Assembly (NCBI GenBank): GCA_041661865.1
Contig: JBAZTO010000063.1
Location: forward strand, 1-19,668
Direction of reading: 5' to 3'
DNA: 19,668 nt
Origin: JBAZTO01 sp041661865
GTDB lineage: Bacteria; Planctomycetota; Phycisphaerae; SM23-33
Numbering within the stretch: position 1 is the first letter of the stretch; every line of letters begins with the position of its first letter. The notes below the pieces were generated by a model. That model did not search any database. It was given only the letters and a program-made list of their open reading frames with translations, and was not told the origin of the DNA. Positions 8,037 through 16,021 of this stretch are shown here, in pieces. A program made the position numbers and the translations under genes.

Positions 8037-9806
8037 ATGGCTGGCAACACCTACAACGTGCGCGAACTCAAAGGCCGCGTCTTCGGCCGGGTGCTGCTCA
8101 AGATGGGCAAGGTCACCCGCGAGCAGGTCACCCAGGCCGTCGAGGTGCAAAAGCAGCGCGGCGGGCCCATCGGGCAGATCCTGGTGGACCTGGGCTACAT
8201 CGACGAGAAGACCCGCAGCCTGGCCCTGGGCTTCCAGGCGGGCATGGAATACGTCGACCTCGAGAGCATCCAGATCACCGAAGACGTGATCAGCCAGGTG
8301 CCCGCGCAGATGGCCACCAACCTCAAGGTTCTGCCGCTGGAGTACGACAAGCTCGACAAGCGGATGGTCGTGGCGGTGGCCTCGTCGGACAACTTTACCG
8401 CGTCGGACAATCTGCGGACGCTGACGGGCTTCGACATCGTGGCCAGGATCGCCGACGCCGACCAGCTCGACGCGGCCCTGGGCAAGTATTACGGCCTGGA
8501 AACCGCGTCGATGAGCACGATGGGCTCCATCGGCGAGTTGATTAATGAGATCGTCGGCGACGAGCAGTTGGCCGCCCTGGAAAATCGCGGCGAGAGCATT
8601 GACCTGGACACGCTGCGAGGAGCCGCCGAGGCCAACCCCGTCAAGCGTCTGGTGAACATGGTGCTGCTGGAGGCCATCAAGAACCGCGCCTCGGACATTC
8701 ACTTCGAGCCGTTCGAGGACGAGTTCAAGATGCGCTACCGCATCGACGGGTTGCTCTACGAGATGCTCCCGCCGCCCAAGTCCATCGCCGCGGCCATCGC
8801 CTCGCGCGTGAAGGTCATGGCCAACCTCAACATCGCCGAGCGGCGTATCCCGCAGGACGGCCGAATCGAGCTGACCATCAACAACGCCCCGGTGGACTTG
8901 CGTATTTCGGTGCTGCCGACCATGTTCGGCGAGAGCGTCGTGATGCGTGTTCTGGACCGTTCCCAGGTCTCGCTGGACGTCGACCGCCTGGGCATGCGGC
9001 CTGACGACACGCGGCTGTTCCGCCAGTTGATCGACCGCCCGCACGGCATCGTGCTGGTCACCGGGCCTACCGGCTCGGGCAAGACCACCACGCTGTACTC
9101 GGCGCTGAACGAACTGAACGACGTGTCGGTCAAAATCCTCACGGCCGAGGAGCCGGTGGAATACGACATTGACGGCCTGGTGCAGGTCAACGTGAAGGAA
9201 GACATCGGCCTGACCTTCGCCCGCGCCCTGCGGTCCTTCCTGCGACAGGACCCCGACATCGTGCTGGTGGGCGAAATCCGCGACCTGGAGACGGCGGAAA
9301 TCTCCATCCAGGCCTCGCTGACGGGCCACTTGGTCTTTTCCACGCTGCACACCAACGACGCTCCTTCCTCCATCGCGCGTCTGCTGGACCTGGGCGTCGA
9401 GCCCTTCCTCATCACCGCCACGCTGGAAGGTATCGTCGCCCAGCGCCTGGTCCGCAAGGTCTGCTCGCGGTGCAAGGAGGCCTTCAGCCCCACCGAAGAG
9501 CAGTTGATGGAGCTGAACCTCACCCCCGACGACGTGGTGGGCAAGACCTTCTATCGGGGCCGACGCTGCGAGGCCTGCCGCAACACCGGCTACAGCGGCC
9601 GCGCGGGCCTGTTCGAGATCATGCTGCTGGACGACAACATGCGGGACCTGATCATGAAGCGCAGCAGCACCAACGTCCTCCGCGAGGCCTCCCGCAAGAA
9701 GGGCATGCGCACGTTGCGGGAGAGCGGCCTGTTGGCCATTTACGACGGCCTGACGACGATCGAAGAGGTCGTCTCGCAGACGATTTACGAGGAAGGCGAC
9801 GAGTAG
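8037..9806 (+). CDS. pilB: PilB/GspE-type assembly ATPase 2 with a degenerate MshEN-like N domain
   Basis: This is a second full-length assembly ATPase (589 residues). Two 24-residue MshEN-like motifs are recognisable, at residues 15-38 and 44-67. Both begin without Arg (Val15-Phe16-Gly17 and Pro44-Ile45-Gly46) although both keep the final Gln (Gln38, Gln67). The C-terminal motor is intact: Walker A GPTGSGKT (343-350), Walker B DIVLVGEIRD, His box GHLVFSTLHTNDAPSS, and tetracysteine CSRC (476-479) plus CEAC (511-514). It follows pilT and precedes the platform gene by 84 bases, the usual E-F order, so this copy may be the dedicated motor for the adjacent PilC/GspF and pseudopilins. A GAGG site precedes the ATG. 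Codon use is strongly GC-biased. Confidence 0.93.
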   Translation: MAGNTYNVRELKGRVFGRVLLKMGKVTREQVTQAVEVQKQRGGPIGQILVDLGYIDEKTRSLALGFQAGMEYVDLESIQITEDVISQVPAQMATNLKVLPLEYDKLDKRMVVAVASSDNFTASDNLRTLTGFDIVARIADADQLDAALGKYYGLETASMSTMGSIGELINEIVGDEQLAALENRGESIDLDTLRGAAEANPVKRLVNMVLLEAIKNRASDIHFEPFEDEFKMRYRIDGLLYEMLPPPKSIAAAIASRVKVMANLNIAERRIPQDGRIELTINNAPVDLRISVLPTMFGESVVMRVLDRSQVSLDVDRLGMRPDDTRLFRQLIDRPHGIVLVTGPTGSGKTTTLYSALNELNDVSVKILTAEEPVEYDIDGLVQVNVKEDIGLTFARALRSFLRQDPDIVLVGEIRDLETAEISIQASLTGHLVFSTLHTNDAPSSIARLLDLGVEPFLITATLEGIVAQRLVRKVCSRCKEAFSPTEEQLMELNLTPDDVVGKTFYRGRRCEACRNTGYSGRAGLFEIMLLDDNMRDLIMKRSSTNVLREASRKKGMRTLRESGLLAIYDGLTTIEEVVSQTIYEEGDE

Positions 9807-9890
9807 AGCAAACCCGGCGCCCTCGCCGCCCCCCTGCCGCCGGCGGAGCGGGCCGCGGGCGACGAGCGAGCCGGACAGGAGTACAAAGCC

Positions 9891-11150
9891 ATGCCAACGT
9901 TCACCTACGAAGCCATGAACAGCGTGGGGCAGTCCGTCAAGGGCGAGATCTCGGCCGCCACCTCCGAGGAGGCCATCACCAAGGTCCGCGCGATGGGCAA
10001 CTTCCCCACCAAGATCAAGGAAAAGGCCCTCAAGAAGGCCGGGGCCGGCGCCAAGGGCCGACCCGCCTCGGCCGCCGCATCGGCCGGGGCCAAGAGGAGA
10101 AAAGTCGGCGGCATCTCCTCCAAGATGCTCTGCCAGTTCACCCGCCAGTTGTCCACGCTGGTCAACGCCGGCCTGCCCATTCTGCGAAGCCTGCGAATCC
10201 TCGAGCAGCAGCAGAAGCCCGGCCCCCTGCGCCTGGCCGTCCGCTACGTCGCCGAGGACGTCGAAGGCGGCGCGACCCTCTCCGAGGCCATGGCCCGCCA
10301 TCCCAAGTGCTTCGACCGCCTCTTCACCAACATGGTGCGCGCGGGCGAACTGGGCGGCGTGCTCGACGTCATCCTCATCCGCCTGGCCGACTTCATGGAA
10401 AAGGCCCAGGCCCTCAAGCGCAAAGTCGTCGGCGCCATGATCTACCCCATCGCCGTCATCAGCTTTGCCATAGTCATCGTCATGGGCCTGATGTACTTCG
10501 TGGTTCCCAAGTTCACCGAAATCTTCAAGGACATGGGCCAGAAGCTCCCAGCCATCACGCAATTGCTGCTGGACACCAGCACCTGGATCAAGGGCCCCGG
10601 CAAGTACATCATTCCGGGCATCCCCTTCGGCATCTACTTCCTGGTCAAGCTGATCAAGTCCTCGCAGGGGGGCAAGTTCATCATCGACAACCTCAAGATC
10701 CGCCTGCCGATCATGGGCACCATCGTCTCCAAGAGTTCCATCGCCCGTTTCAGCCGAACCCTGGGAACCCTGCTGGCCGCCGGCGTGCCCATCCTCGAGG
10801 CCCTCACCATCACCGCCGAGACCTCCGGAAACGAGGTTTACATGCGGGCCCTCAGCAAGGTCCGCGACGGCATCCGCGAGGGCGAGAGCTTCGCCGGCCC
10901 GCTCAAGCAGGCCAGGATCGTCGATCCCATGGTCGTCAACATGATCGACGTCGGCGAGGAAACCGGCGAACTGGACAAGATGCTCTCCAAGGTCGCCGAC
11001 ACCTACGACGAAGAGACCGAGACCCTCGTCGGAGGCCTGACCAGCCTGATGGAACCGGTCATGGTTATCACCCTGGGCATCATCGTCGGATTCATCGTCA
11101 TCGCGCTGTTCATGCCATTGGTCGGCATGATCCAGGGCATGTCCAAATAG
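9891..11150 (+). CDS. pilC: PilC/GspF inner-membrane platform protein
   Basis: The platform protein couples the ATPase to pilin extraction from the inner membrane. It starts with MPTFTYEAMNSVGQSVKGEI, the usual N terminus of the family. A basic Ala/Lys-rich linker follows (residues about 45-70), then two T2SSF domains: residues about 80-205 (QFTRQLSTLVNAGLPILRSL) and about 280-415 (RFSRTLGTLLAAGVPILEAL). Hydrophobic segments lie near residues 179-208, 239-255 and 390-415, the expected three membrane helices. The length of 419 is slightly above average because of the linker. AGGAG precedes the ATG. It sits between the second E-type ATPase and the first pseudopilin gene. Confidence 0.94.
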   Translation: MPTFTYEAMNSVGQSVKGEISAATSEEAITKVRAMGNFPTKIKEKALKKAGAGAKGRPASAAASAGAKRRKVGGISSKMLCQFTRQLSTLVNAGLPILRSLRILEQQQKPGPLRLAVRYVAEDVEGGATLSEAMARHPKCFDRLFTNMVRAGELGGVLDVILIRLADFMEKAQALKRKVVGAMIYPIAVISFAIVIVMGLMYFVVPKFTEIFKDMGQKLPAITQLLLDTSTWIKGPGKYIIPGIPFGIYFLVKLIKSSQGGKFIIDNLKIRLPIMGTIVSKSSIARFSRTLGTLLAAGVPILEALTITAETSGNEVYMRALSKVRDGIREGESFAGPLKQARIVDPMVVNMIDVGEETGELDKMLSKVADTYDEETETLVGGLTSLMEPVMVITLGIIVGFIVIALFMPLVGMIQGMSK

Positions 11151-11179
11151 CAGGCCTGATAACAGGAAAGGAACCGCTG

Positions 11180-12064
11180 ATGATCGCACAACGAACAACC
11201 TCCGCCCCGCCCAGCGGCGACAGGGGCTTCACGCTGACCGAACTGCTGGTCGTCATCGGCATCATCGCCCTGCTGATCGGGCTCCTGATGCCCAGCTTCG
11301 GCAGGGTTAAGGACATGGCCCGCGCCGCGCGAACCACGGCCCTGGAAAAGGCCATCATCACGGGCATCGAGCAGTTCCGCAGCGAGGCCAAGCTCGGCGA
11401 CGAGTACCCGCCCAGCTATTGGGATACCGGCGGAACCAACGGTAACCCCTATGCGGCCGCGGGTCAGCCCACGGCGACAGACACCAACTACACGAGGAAT
11501 TTTGTGGCCAGCGGCGCACAGACCCTTGCCTGGGCACTAGGCGGGGCCGATATGCAAGGCACTCCGGGCTTTGGCAACCTCACCGCTCTCTATGCCGTAG
11601 ACAATACGACAAAAAAACCTCTCAATCTCCGCTACGGCCCTTACCTGGACCTCACAAAGGTCGCCCTCAAGACCACCACAAGCCCGGACGGCAACGCAAA
11701 CTACAACCCTGTCGTCCCGGTCATTCTGGACGACTTCAGCAGGCCGGTCCTCTACTTCCGGGCCAATGCCAGCCTGGATGGATATAACAGATACAGCCTG
11801 GGCGACAACAGGGCGTTGCTCAGGTGGAATGGCGTTTCCGATTCGGCCAGCGACCCCCTCGCCAACCCCGCAGCCAGCATTAAGTTTGGCGATGATAATA
11901 ATTACAACGCCTTCCCAGGTTTCATCCGCAACGCAAAGAGTGCCATTCCCCAGTGCAGCAACAACGACTCGTTCATCCTGATCTCGGCCGGGCCGGACAT
12001 GCTCTACGGGACCGCGGACGACATAACCAACTTCAACTTCGATATCTCCAACGTGCAACAGTGA
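11180..12064 (+). CDS. GspG-like pseudopilin 1
   Basis: The product is 294 residues. Prepilin cleavage is predicted after Gly16 (GDRG|FTLTELLVVI), with Glu21 at +5 of the mature protein and a hydrophobic N-terminal helix. The C-terminal segment ISAGPDMLYGTADDITNF resembles the calcium-binding loop of GspG major pseudopilins (acidic residues around a G-T-x-D-D-I turn). The length is about twice that of a classical GspG. AGGAAAGGA precedes the ATG, and the frame is open far upstream across the platform gene, which is a shadow and not part of the protein. It is paralogous to the next gene: shared blocks include SEAKLG/AESKLG with YPP, GAQTL-WAL, GTPGF, DDF--P-LYFRAN and ISAG-D--YGTADDITNF. It is probably processed by a prepilin peptidase encoded elsewhere. 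Confidence 0.88.
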   Translation: MIAQRTTSAPPSGDRGFTLTELLVVIGIIALLIGLLMPSFGRVKDMARAARTTALEKAIITGIEQFRSEAKLGDEYPPSYWDTGGTNGNPYAAAGQPTATDTNYTRNFVASGAQTLAWALGGADMQGTPGFGNLTALYAVDNTTKKPLNLRYGPYLDLTKVALKTTTSPDGNANYNPVVPVILDDFSRPVLYFRANASLDGYNRYSLGDNRALLRWNGVSDSASDPLANPAASIKFGDDNNYNAFPGFIRNAKSAIPQCSNNDSFILISAGPDMLYGTADDITNFNFDISNVQQ

Positions 12065-12072
12065 GGCCGACC

Positions 12073-12939
12073 ATGAGAAGATTCGCCAACAAACCAAACA
12101 GCAACCGACGGGCCGCCTTCACGCTGGTGGAGATGCTGGTGGTCATTACCATCATCGCCCTGCTGGCGGGCATCATGCTGCCCAGCTTCAACGCCGTCCG
12201 CAACCAGGCCAAGGCCGCCGCCACCAACGCTCTGGTCAACAACGCGATTGTCACCGGTCTGGAAAGCTACAAGGCCGAGTCTAAACTCGGGCGGCAGTAT
12301 CCGCCAGATGGATGGAATACAAACGCTACCACCGGCGATCCGCTCAAACTAGGAGCTAATTACTATGCCTTTGGCGCCCAGACGCTGGTCTGGGCCCTGG
12401 CCGGCGCCGATCTGCTGGGTACGCCGGGGTTCCCCACCGACGCGGAAATAAATGGGAATCCGAAAATCACTCTGAAGAACGAGGATAATCCTCCGTCAGA
12501 AAAAGGTCTTTATACGCTGGTTAACGGCAAGCCCCTATATCAGCGTTTTGGTCCCTTCATTGAAATTGGAAAGACCAAGATCAAGACTCCGGCCGAGTTG
12601 CGATACACGAAGGTAGACGGGAGCAGAATTGAAGTTCGCGTCATCGCCGACGACTTCAACATGCCGATCCTGTACTTCAGGGCTAATCCGACACAGACCG
12701 GCATGTCCATTTATGGCCGCGACAATAACTGGGGATTCTTCGCGGCCAACAACAACTGTCCGTTTTCCAACCATTCCGAGCAGGCTAACGATGACTGGTG
12801 GCGTTACATCAAAGACCAACGAATTACTGCCACCGACATGCCACAGAACTCGGAGTCTTACCTCCTGATCTCGGCCGGGATTGACAAGATTTACGGCACG
12901 GCGGACGACATCACGAACTTCACCCCGTTTATGCCATAA
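12073..12939 (+). CDS. GspG-like pseudopilin 2, paralogue of pseudopilin 1
   Basis: The product is 288 residues. The N terminus reads NRRAA|FTLVEMLVVI, so the residue before the cleavage point is Ala15 instead of the canonical Gly; Glu20 is at +5. The C-terminal ISAGIDKIYGTADDITNF matches pseudopilin 1 and the GspG calcium loop. The middle (residues about 85-235) diverges from pseudopilin 1 more than the ends and is less GC-rich than the flanking sequence. GAGG, overlapping the stop of the previous gene, lies 6 bases before the ATG. A tandem duplication followed by divergence of the exposed domain is likely. It could be an alternative major subunit or a minor one. Confidence 0.87.
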   Translation: MRRFANKPNSNRRAAFTLVEMLVVITIIALLAGIMLPSFNAVRNQAKAAATNALVNNAIVTGLESYKAESKLGRQYPPDGWNTNATTGDPLKLGANYYAFGAQTLVWALAGADLLGTPGFPTDAEINGNPKITLKNEDNPPSEKGLYTLVNGKPLYQRFGPFIEIGKTKIKTPAELRYTKVDGSRIEVRVIADDFNMPILYFRANPTQTGMSIYGRDNNWGFFAANNNCPFSNHSEQANDDWWRYIKDQRITATDMPQNSESYLLISAGIDKIYGTADDITNFTPFMP

Positions 12940-12951
12940 GGGACAGACCTC

Positions 12952-13524
12952 ATGCGAGCCATTGCCGACAAGGCCGGAAAAAACAACGCCCGCGCGGGCC
13001 GCGGGGGCTTCACGCTCATCGAGCTGCTGGTGGTGATGTTCATCCTGGCCATCCTGGTGGCCATCGTCGTGAGCGTTTCGAGCTACGTCACCAAGAGCGC
13101 CAACGAGAAGGAAACCCGCGGCACCCAGGCCCTGGTCATGGAGGCCATCCAGTCCTGGCACGATGCGGACCCCAACCCGACCACCAAGAGCTATCCGCCG
13201 GATGAGTATGTCTCTGGCACCTATGTTCCGGAGGACAGCCCGCAAATACTGGTCAATCAGCTAACTGGCGTGTCGTCTACGGCGCCTGTATTGGGGGCGC
13301 CCGACGCCGCCGGCCCGCAGGTCAAGGCCGCCAAGGACATCCTCCTGAAGCTGCCCAGGCAGGCCTGGGCCGGCTTGGCGTCGGACCTTATCAAGGACGC
13401 CTGGGGGGTGCCCATGCGGTACGAACAGGCCGGCGGTCTGGGCGGCAGGCCGGTGCTGATCTCGGCCGGCGCAGACAAGGTTTTCGGCAGCGACGACGAC
13501 ATTCGCAGCGACGAGAAGCAGTAG
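12952..13524 (+). CDS. GspG-like pseudopilin 3
   Basis: The product is 190 residues. Cleavage is predicted after Gly19 (GRGG|FTLIELLVVM), with Glu24 at +5. The C-terminal ISAGADKVFGSDDDIRSD is the third version of the GspG-like calcium loop in this cluster. The length is nearer to a classical GspG than the two preceding paralogues, so this is the best candidate for the true GspG, although the first two are closer to each other. It starts 12 bases after the previous stop; the ribosome binding site is weak. It is encoded in the middle of the pseudopilin block, directly before the GspH-like gene. Confidence 0.85.
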   Translation: MRAIADKAGKNNARAGRGGFTLIELLVVMFILAILVAIVVSVSSYVTKSANEKETRGTQALVMEAIQSWHDADPNPTTKSYPPDEYVSGTYVPEDSPQILVNQLTGVSSTAPVLGAPDAAGPQVKAAKDILLKLPRQAWAGLASDLIKDAWGVPMRYEQAGGLGGRPVLISAGADKVFGSDDDIRSDEKQ

Positions 13525-13533
13525 GAGCAAGGC

Positions 13534-14235
13534 ATGAAGACGTGGCCCAACCAGAGCCGGCCGACGCAGCGGGCGTTCACGCTCGTTGAGCTACTGGTGG
13601 TCATTACCATCATCGCCCTGCTGTCGGCCATTTCGATACCGAGCATGTCGGCCTTTTTCCGCGGCGGGGCCGACGCCCAGGCCTTCAACATCCTGAGCAG
13701 CCAGCTTGCCGGGGCCCGCGCCCTGGCCATCCAGCAACGCACCCACGCCGGCGTGCATGTCCAACTGGCCGACCCGAGCGTCAACCCCAAACTCGCCAAC
13801 GCCTCCTTCTCGGCCGTCGTGTGGGACGATCCGGCCACCCCAGGGGCTTTCAAGCTCGCGCCGGGCTTTGCCCCCAAACGCCTGCCGGGAGGCATGGCCG
13901 CGGGACAGATGAGCGACCCCACGTTCTACGATGGCACGAATTTCTTGGCTGCGGGCATTGTCACTGCTCAGTTCACAAGCGTAACTATTGTGTTCAAGCC
14001 CAACGGGCAACTTGCGACCGATCCGGTAGCTTGGGACACAACTAATGCAATATTCACCGGCGCCACACGGCTGTGGCTATCAGGCGATGCCGGCACAAGC
14101 ATTTGCAAAAACTTCGTCCTCTTCGACGGCGACAGGTTTTTCAAGCTGACGGGCGGCGCGGCCGCGGCGTTTCTGGACACCAACCGCACGATCATCAACG
14201 TCAATCGGTACACCGGGGCGGTGAGCAGCCAATGA
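13534..14235 (+). CDS. GspH-like minor pseudopilin
   Basis: The product is 233 residues. The N terminus reads TQRA|FTLVELLVVI, with Ala14 at the -1 cleavage position and Glu19 at +5. After the helix, the segment SSQLAGARALAIQQRTHAGV resembles the GspH/FimT pattern (an L-x-x-AR-x-x-A-x-x-R-like stretch). Beta-rich sequence follows, ending FDGDRFFKLTGG. The position after the G-type genes and before the I/J/K-type genes matches GspH in T2SS operons. AGGAG precedes the ATG. The stop overlaps the start of the next gene (ATGA), indicating translational coupling. The H assignment rests on the pattern and gene order. Confidence 0.78.
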   Translation: MKTWPNQSRPTQRAFTLVELLVVITIIALLSAISIPSMSAFFRGGADAQAFNILSSQLAGARALAIQQRTHAGVHVQLADPSVNPKLANASFSAVVWDDPATPGAFKLAPGFAPKRLPGGMAAGQMSDPTFYDGTNFLAAGIVTAQFTSVTIVFKPNGQLATDPVAWDTTNAIFTGATRLWLSGDAGTSICKNFVLFDGDRFFKLTGGAAAAFLDTNRTIINVNRYTGAVSSQ

Positions 14236-14987
14236 GCCAGGCCATGAAAACAACTCGACGCGGCGGTTTTTCGCTGGCGGAACTGATGATCGCCATCGGG
14301 ATCATGGGCGTGGGGATCACCCTGGTCGCGACGATTTTTCCGACGGCCCTCAAGCAGAACGAGTTTTCCAACAACGACACGATGGGCACGCTCATCGCCG
14401 AGAACGGCCTGGCCATGGCCCAGGCGCTGGTGACGAAGAGCTTTATGAACACCACATACCCGCCATCAACGCCAGATACCCTGCATGTGATCGCCGACGA
14501 GGAACCGAATCATTGTGCCGCCCCTTACCCCATCGACGCCAACCAGCAGCACTATCCGACTTTCCCGCTGGCCGATCCCAATGCTGCCTACGCGCCCTAC
14601 CAGGGCTACGTCGTCCTCGGCCGCAAGGCGAGCACCGACGCCAACGCGAATGACTACCAGCTTGTCGTCGTCTCCTACGCCAAACGCGCCGGCGGGATAG
14701 TCAAGGCCGAATCTGTAGACGCAAGTATCCTCGGCAGTAATAAATTGAACATCACGAACAATATGGCGGCGGTGAAGGTCGGCACCCCCATCATCATGAA
14801 GGCCAACGGTGCTTATGCGACGGTCACTGATGCTAACGCATCCGCCAGCGAGGTCACGCTAGATCGCGCGATGCCCGGTGGCGCCGCAGGACCGGCTTAC
14901 GTCATCGTCGAAGAGGTGTCCGGCAACAACGCCGCCAAGAGTCCGGCCATCGGCACGGCCGTGATCGAGACGCAATTGAGACCATGA
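14232..14987 (+). CDS. GspI/PilV-like minor pseudopilin
   Basis: The product is 251 residues. Cleavage is predicted after Gly12 (TRRGG|FSLAELMIAI), with Glu17 at +5. The helix continues GIMGVGITLVATIFPTAL, similar to the I/V class of minor pseudopilins, and is followed by AENGLAMAQAL. The protein is longer than a classical GspI (about 120 residues), the extra length being exposed domain. The start overlaps the previous stop (ATGA), and the stop overlaps the next start in the same way. A second in-frame ATG at 14244 (MKTTRRGG) would give a shorter leader. The I-type call is from gene order and helix style. Confidence 0.76.
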   Translation: MSQAMKTTRRGGFSLAELMIAIGIMGVGITLVATIFPTALKQNEFSNNDTMGTLIAENGLAMAQALVTKSFMNTTYPPSTPDTLHVIADEEPNHCAAPYPIDANQQHYPTFPLADPNAAYAPYQGYVVLGRKASTDANANDYQLVVVSYAKRAGGIVKAESVDASILGSNKLNITNNMAAVKVGTPIIMKANGAYATVTDANASASEVTLDRAMPGGAAGPAYVIVEEVSGNNAAKSPAIGTAVIETQLRP

Positions 14988-15946
14988 GGCAGCGAATGAC
15001 AATCCAAGCCAGACAACCCGGCCGAGCCAGCACACCACGGGCCGACAGTCCGCTGCACCTGATCCGACGGGTGCCACGGCTGCGTCGTGTGCAGCCGTGC
15101 ATGGCGTCGACCTCCAGGACACAGGCGAGACGCCTGTGCCACCGCCGCGCCGGCATGACGCTGGTGGAGCTGATGGTCTCGGTCGGCGTGCTGGTGCTGC
15201 TGATGATGATCTTCTCGCAGATTCTCTCCTCGGCTCAGCGGGTTTCGATCAAGTCCAACTCGCTGGTGCAGAGCAACTCCGCCACCACGGCCATCGCCCA
15301 GCTTCTCCGCGAGGACGTTCATAACCTCGACCCCAACGGTTTCCTGGTCATTACGCCCGATGCGAATTCCCCCACCGCGGACCCTAATGCGTTTAATTAT
15401 CGAAATTGCCTGTCCTTCGCGGCCATTGGCATGTGCGTCAGTGCAAGCGATCCGGCCTACAAGGCCAACGAAGCGGTCATTTCCTACGGCCAGGATCTGA
15501 TAGTGAATAACGCCAACTCCTGCATGTGGCGAAAGGGCCTGGTGCTCGTGGACAGCGTGCCCGCAGGCACTCTCGATCCCAACCAGGACTGGGCCCCCCT
15601 TGGGCTCAATTACTATATGGACACTTTGACTCCCGCGGCAGACCCCAACACGCCCGCGGCCGGCTCACTCGAAGACGTAGTCCGCACGCCGCCTCCTTCG
15701 GGAATTGACTGGCGCGAGATGGACAACCGCTGCGTGGCCTTCAAGGTGTACTGGTGGGATAACACGAACAAGACCTGGGACGCCAGTCCCAAGACGTGGA
15801 AGACCGGCGACACTTTCCCTGAGGCCTTGCGGATCACGTTCACGCTGTGCATGGACGAGACCGAACTGAGCCGCTACAGGAGCGATCCGAATTACAGGCC
15901 GAGGGAAACCCGCGAGTTCGAGGTGATCTGCCCGATCCGGCCTTGA
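14984..15946 (+). CDS. GspJ-like minor pseudopilin with an unusual 57-residue leader
   Basis: The product is 320 residues from the overlapping ATG (ATGA) at 14984. The prepilin motif is far inside: RRAG57|MTLVELMVSV, with Glu62 at +5. The leader before Gly57 is Arg-rich and partly encoded by two hairpin repeats (15070-15099 and 15120-15138), so it looks like repeat sequence read in frame. An internal ATG at 15101 (MASTSRTQARRLCHRRAG) would give an ordinary 18-residue leader but has no visible ribosome binding site. After the helix, SATTAIAQLLREDVHNL and the later DNRCVAFKVYWWDN fit a GspJ-like minor pseudopilin, as does the position before the GspK-like gene. Either start gives the same mature protein. 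Confidence 0.8.
   Translation: MRQRMTIQARQPGRASTPRADSPLHLIRRVPRLRRVQPCMASTSRTQARRLCHRRAGMTLVELMVSVGVLVLLMMIFSQILSSAQRVSIKSNSLVQSNSATTAIAQLLREDVHNLDPNGFLVITPDANSPTADPNAFNYRNCLSFAAIGMCVSASDPAYKANEAVISYGQDLIVNNANSCMWRKGLVLVDSVPAGTLDPNQDWAPLGLNYYMDTLTPAADPNTPAAGSLEDVVRTPPPSGIDWREMDNRCVAFKVYWWDNTNKTWDASPKTWKTGDTFPEALRITFTLCMDETELSRYRSDPNYRPRETREFEVICPIRP
15070..15099. repeat. REP-like hairpin repeat inside the GspJ-like leader, copy 1
   Basis: GGTGC is followed by CACGGCTGC (15075-15083), a 7-base loop and its perfect complement GCAGCCGTG (15091-15099). The same architecture with a different stem sequence lies at 18506-18535. It is translated in frame as part of the prepilin leader. Confidence 0.7.
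15120..15138. repeat. Palindromic repeat CACAGGCG-AGA-CGCCTGTG
   Basis: A perfect 8-bp stem with a 3-base loop lies 20 bases after the preceding hairpin and within the GspJ-like leader. The core CACAGGCGAGACGCCT recurs exactly at 18736-18751, and with one change at 18706-18721. Confidence 0.7.
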
Positions 15947-15954
15947 TGATGTGA

Positions 15955-15974
15955 CAGGCCCCCCGCCGGGCCTG
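15955..15974 (+). terminator. 7-bp hairpin between the GspJ-like and GspK-like genes
   Basis: CAGGCCC (15955-15961) pairs with GGGCCTG (15968-15974) across six bases. It is not followed by a clear T-run, so termination would be weak. It may instead be an attenuator, an mRNA stability element or a chance structure in a 75-base gap. Confidence 0.3.
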
Positions 15975-16021
15975 CGGAAATAATTCGTTTGCGGTCCCGC
16001 CAAGGGTAAGGAGTACCACCC

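Noticed and set aside
9470..11179. Upstream extension of the first pseudopilin frame through the ATPase and platform genes
   Set aside because: The prepilin leader requires a start close to FTLTE, and the ATG at 11180 has a good ribosome binding site. The upstream part is an out-of-frame reading of two real genes.
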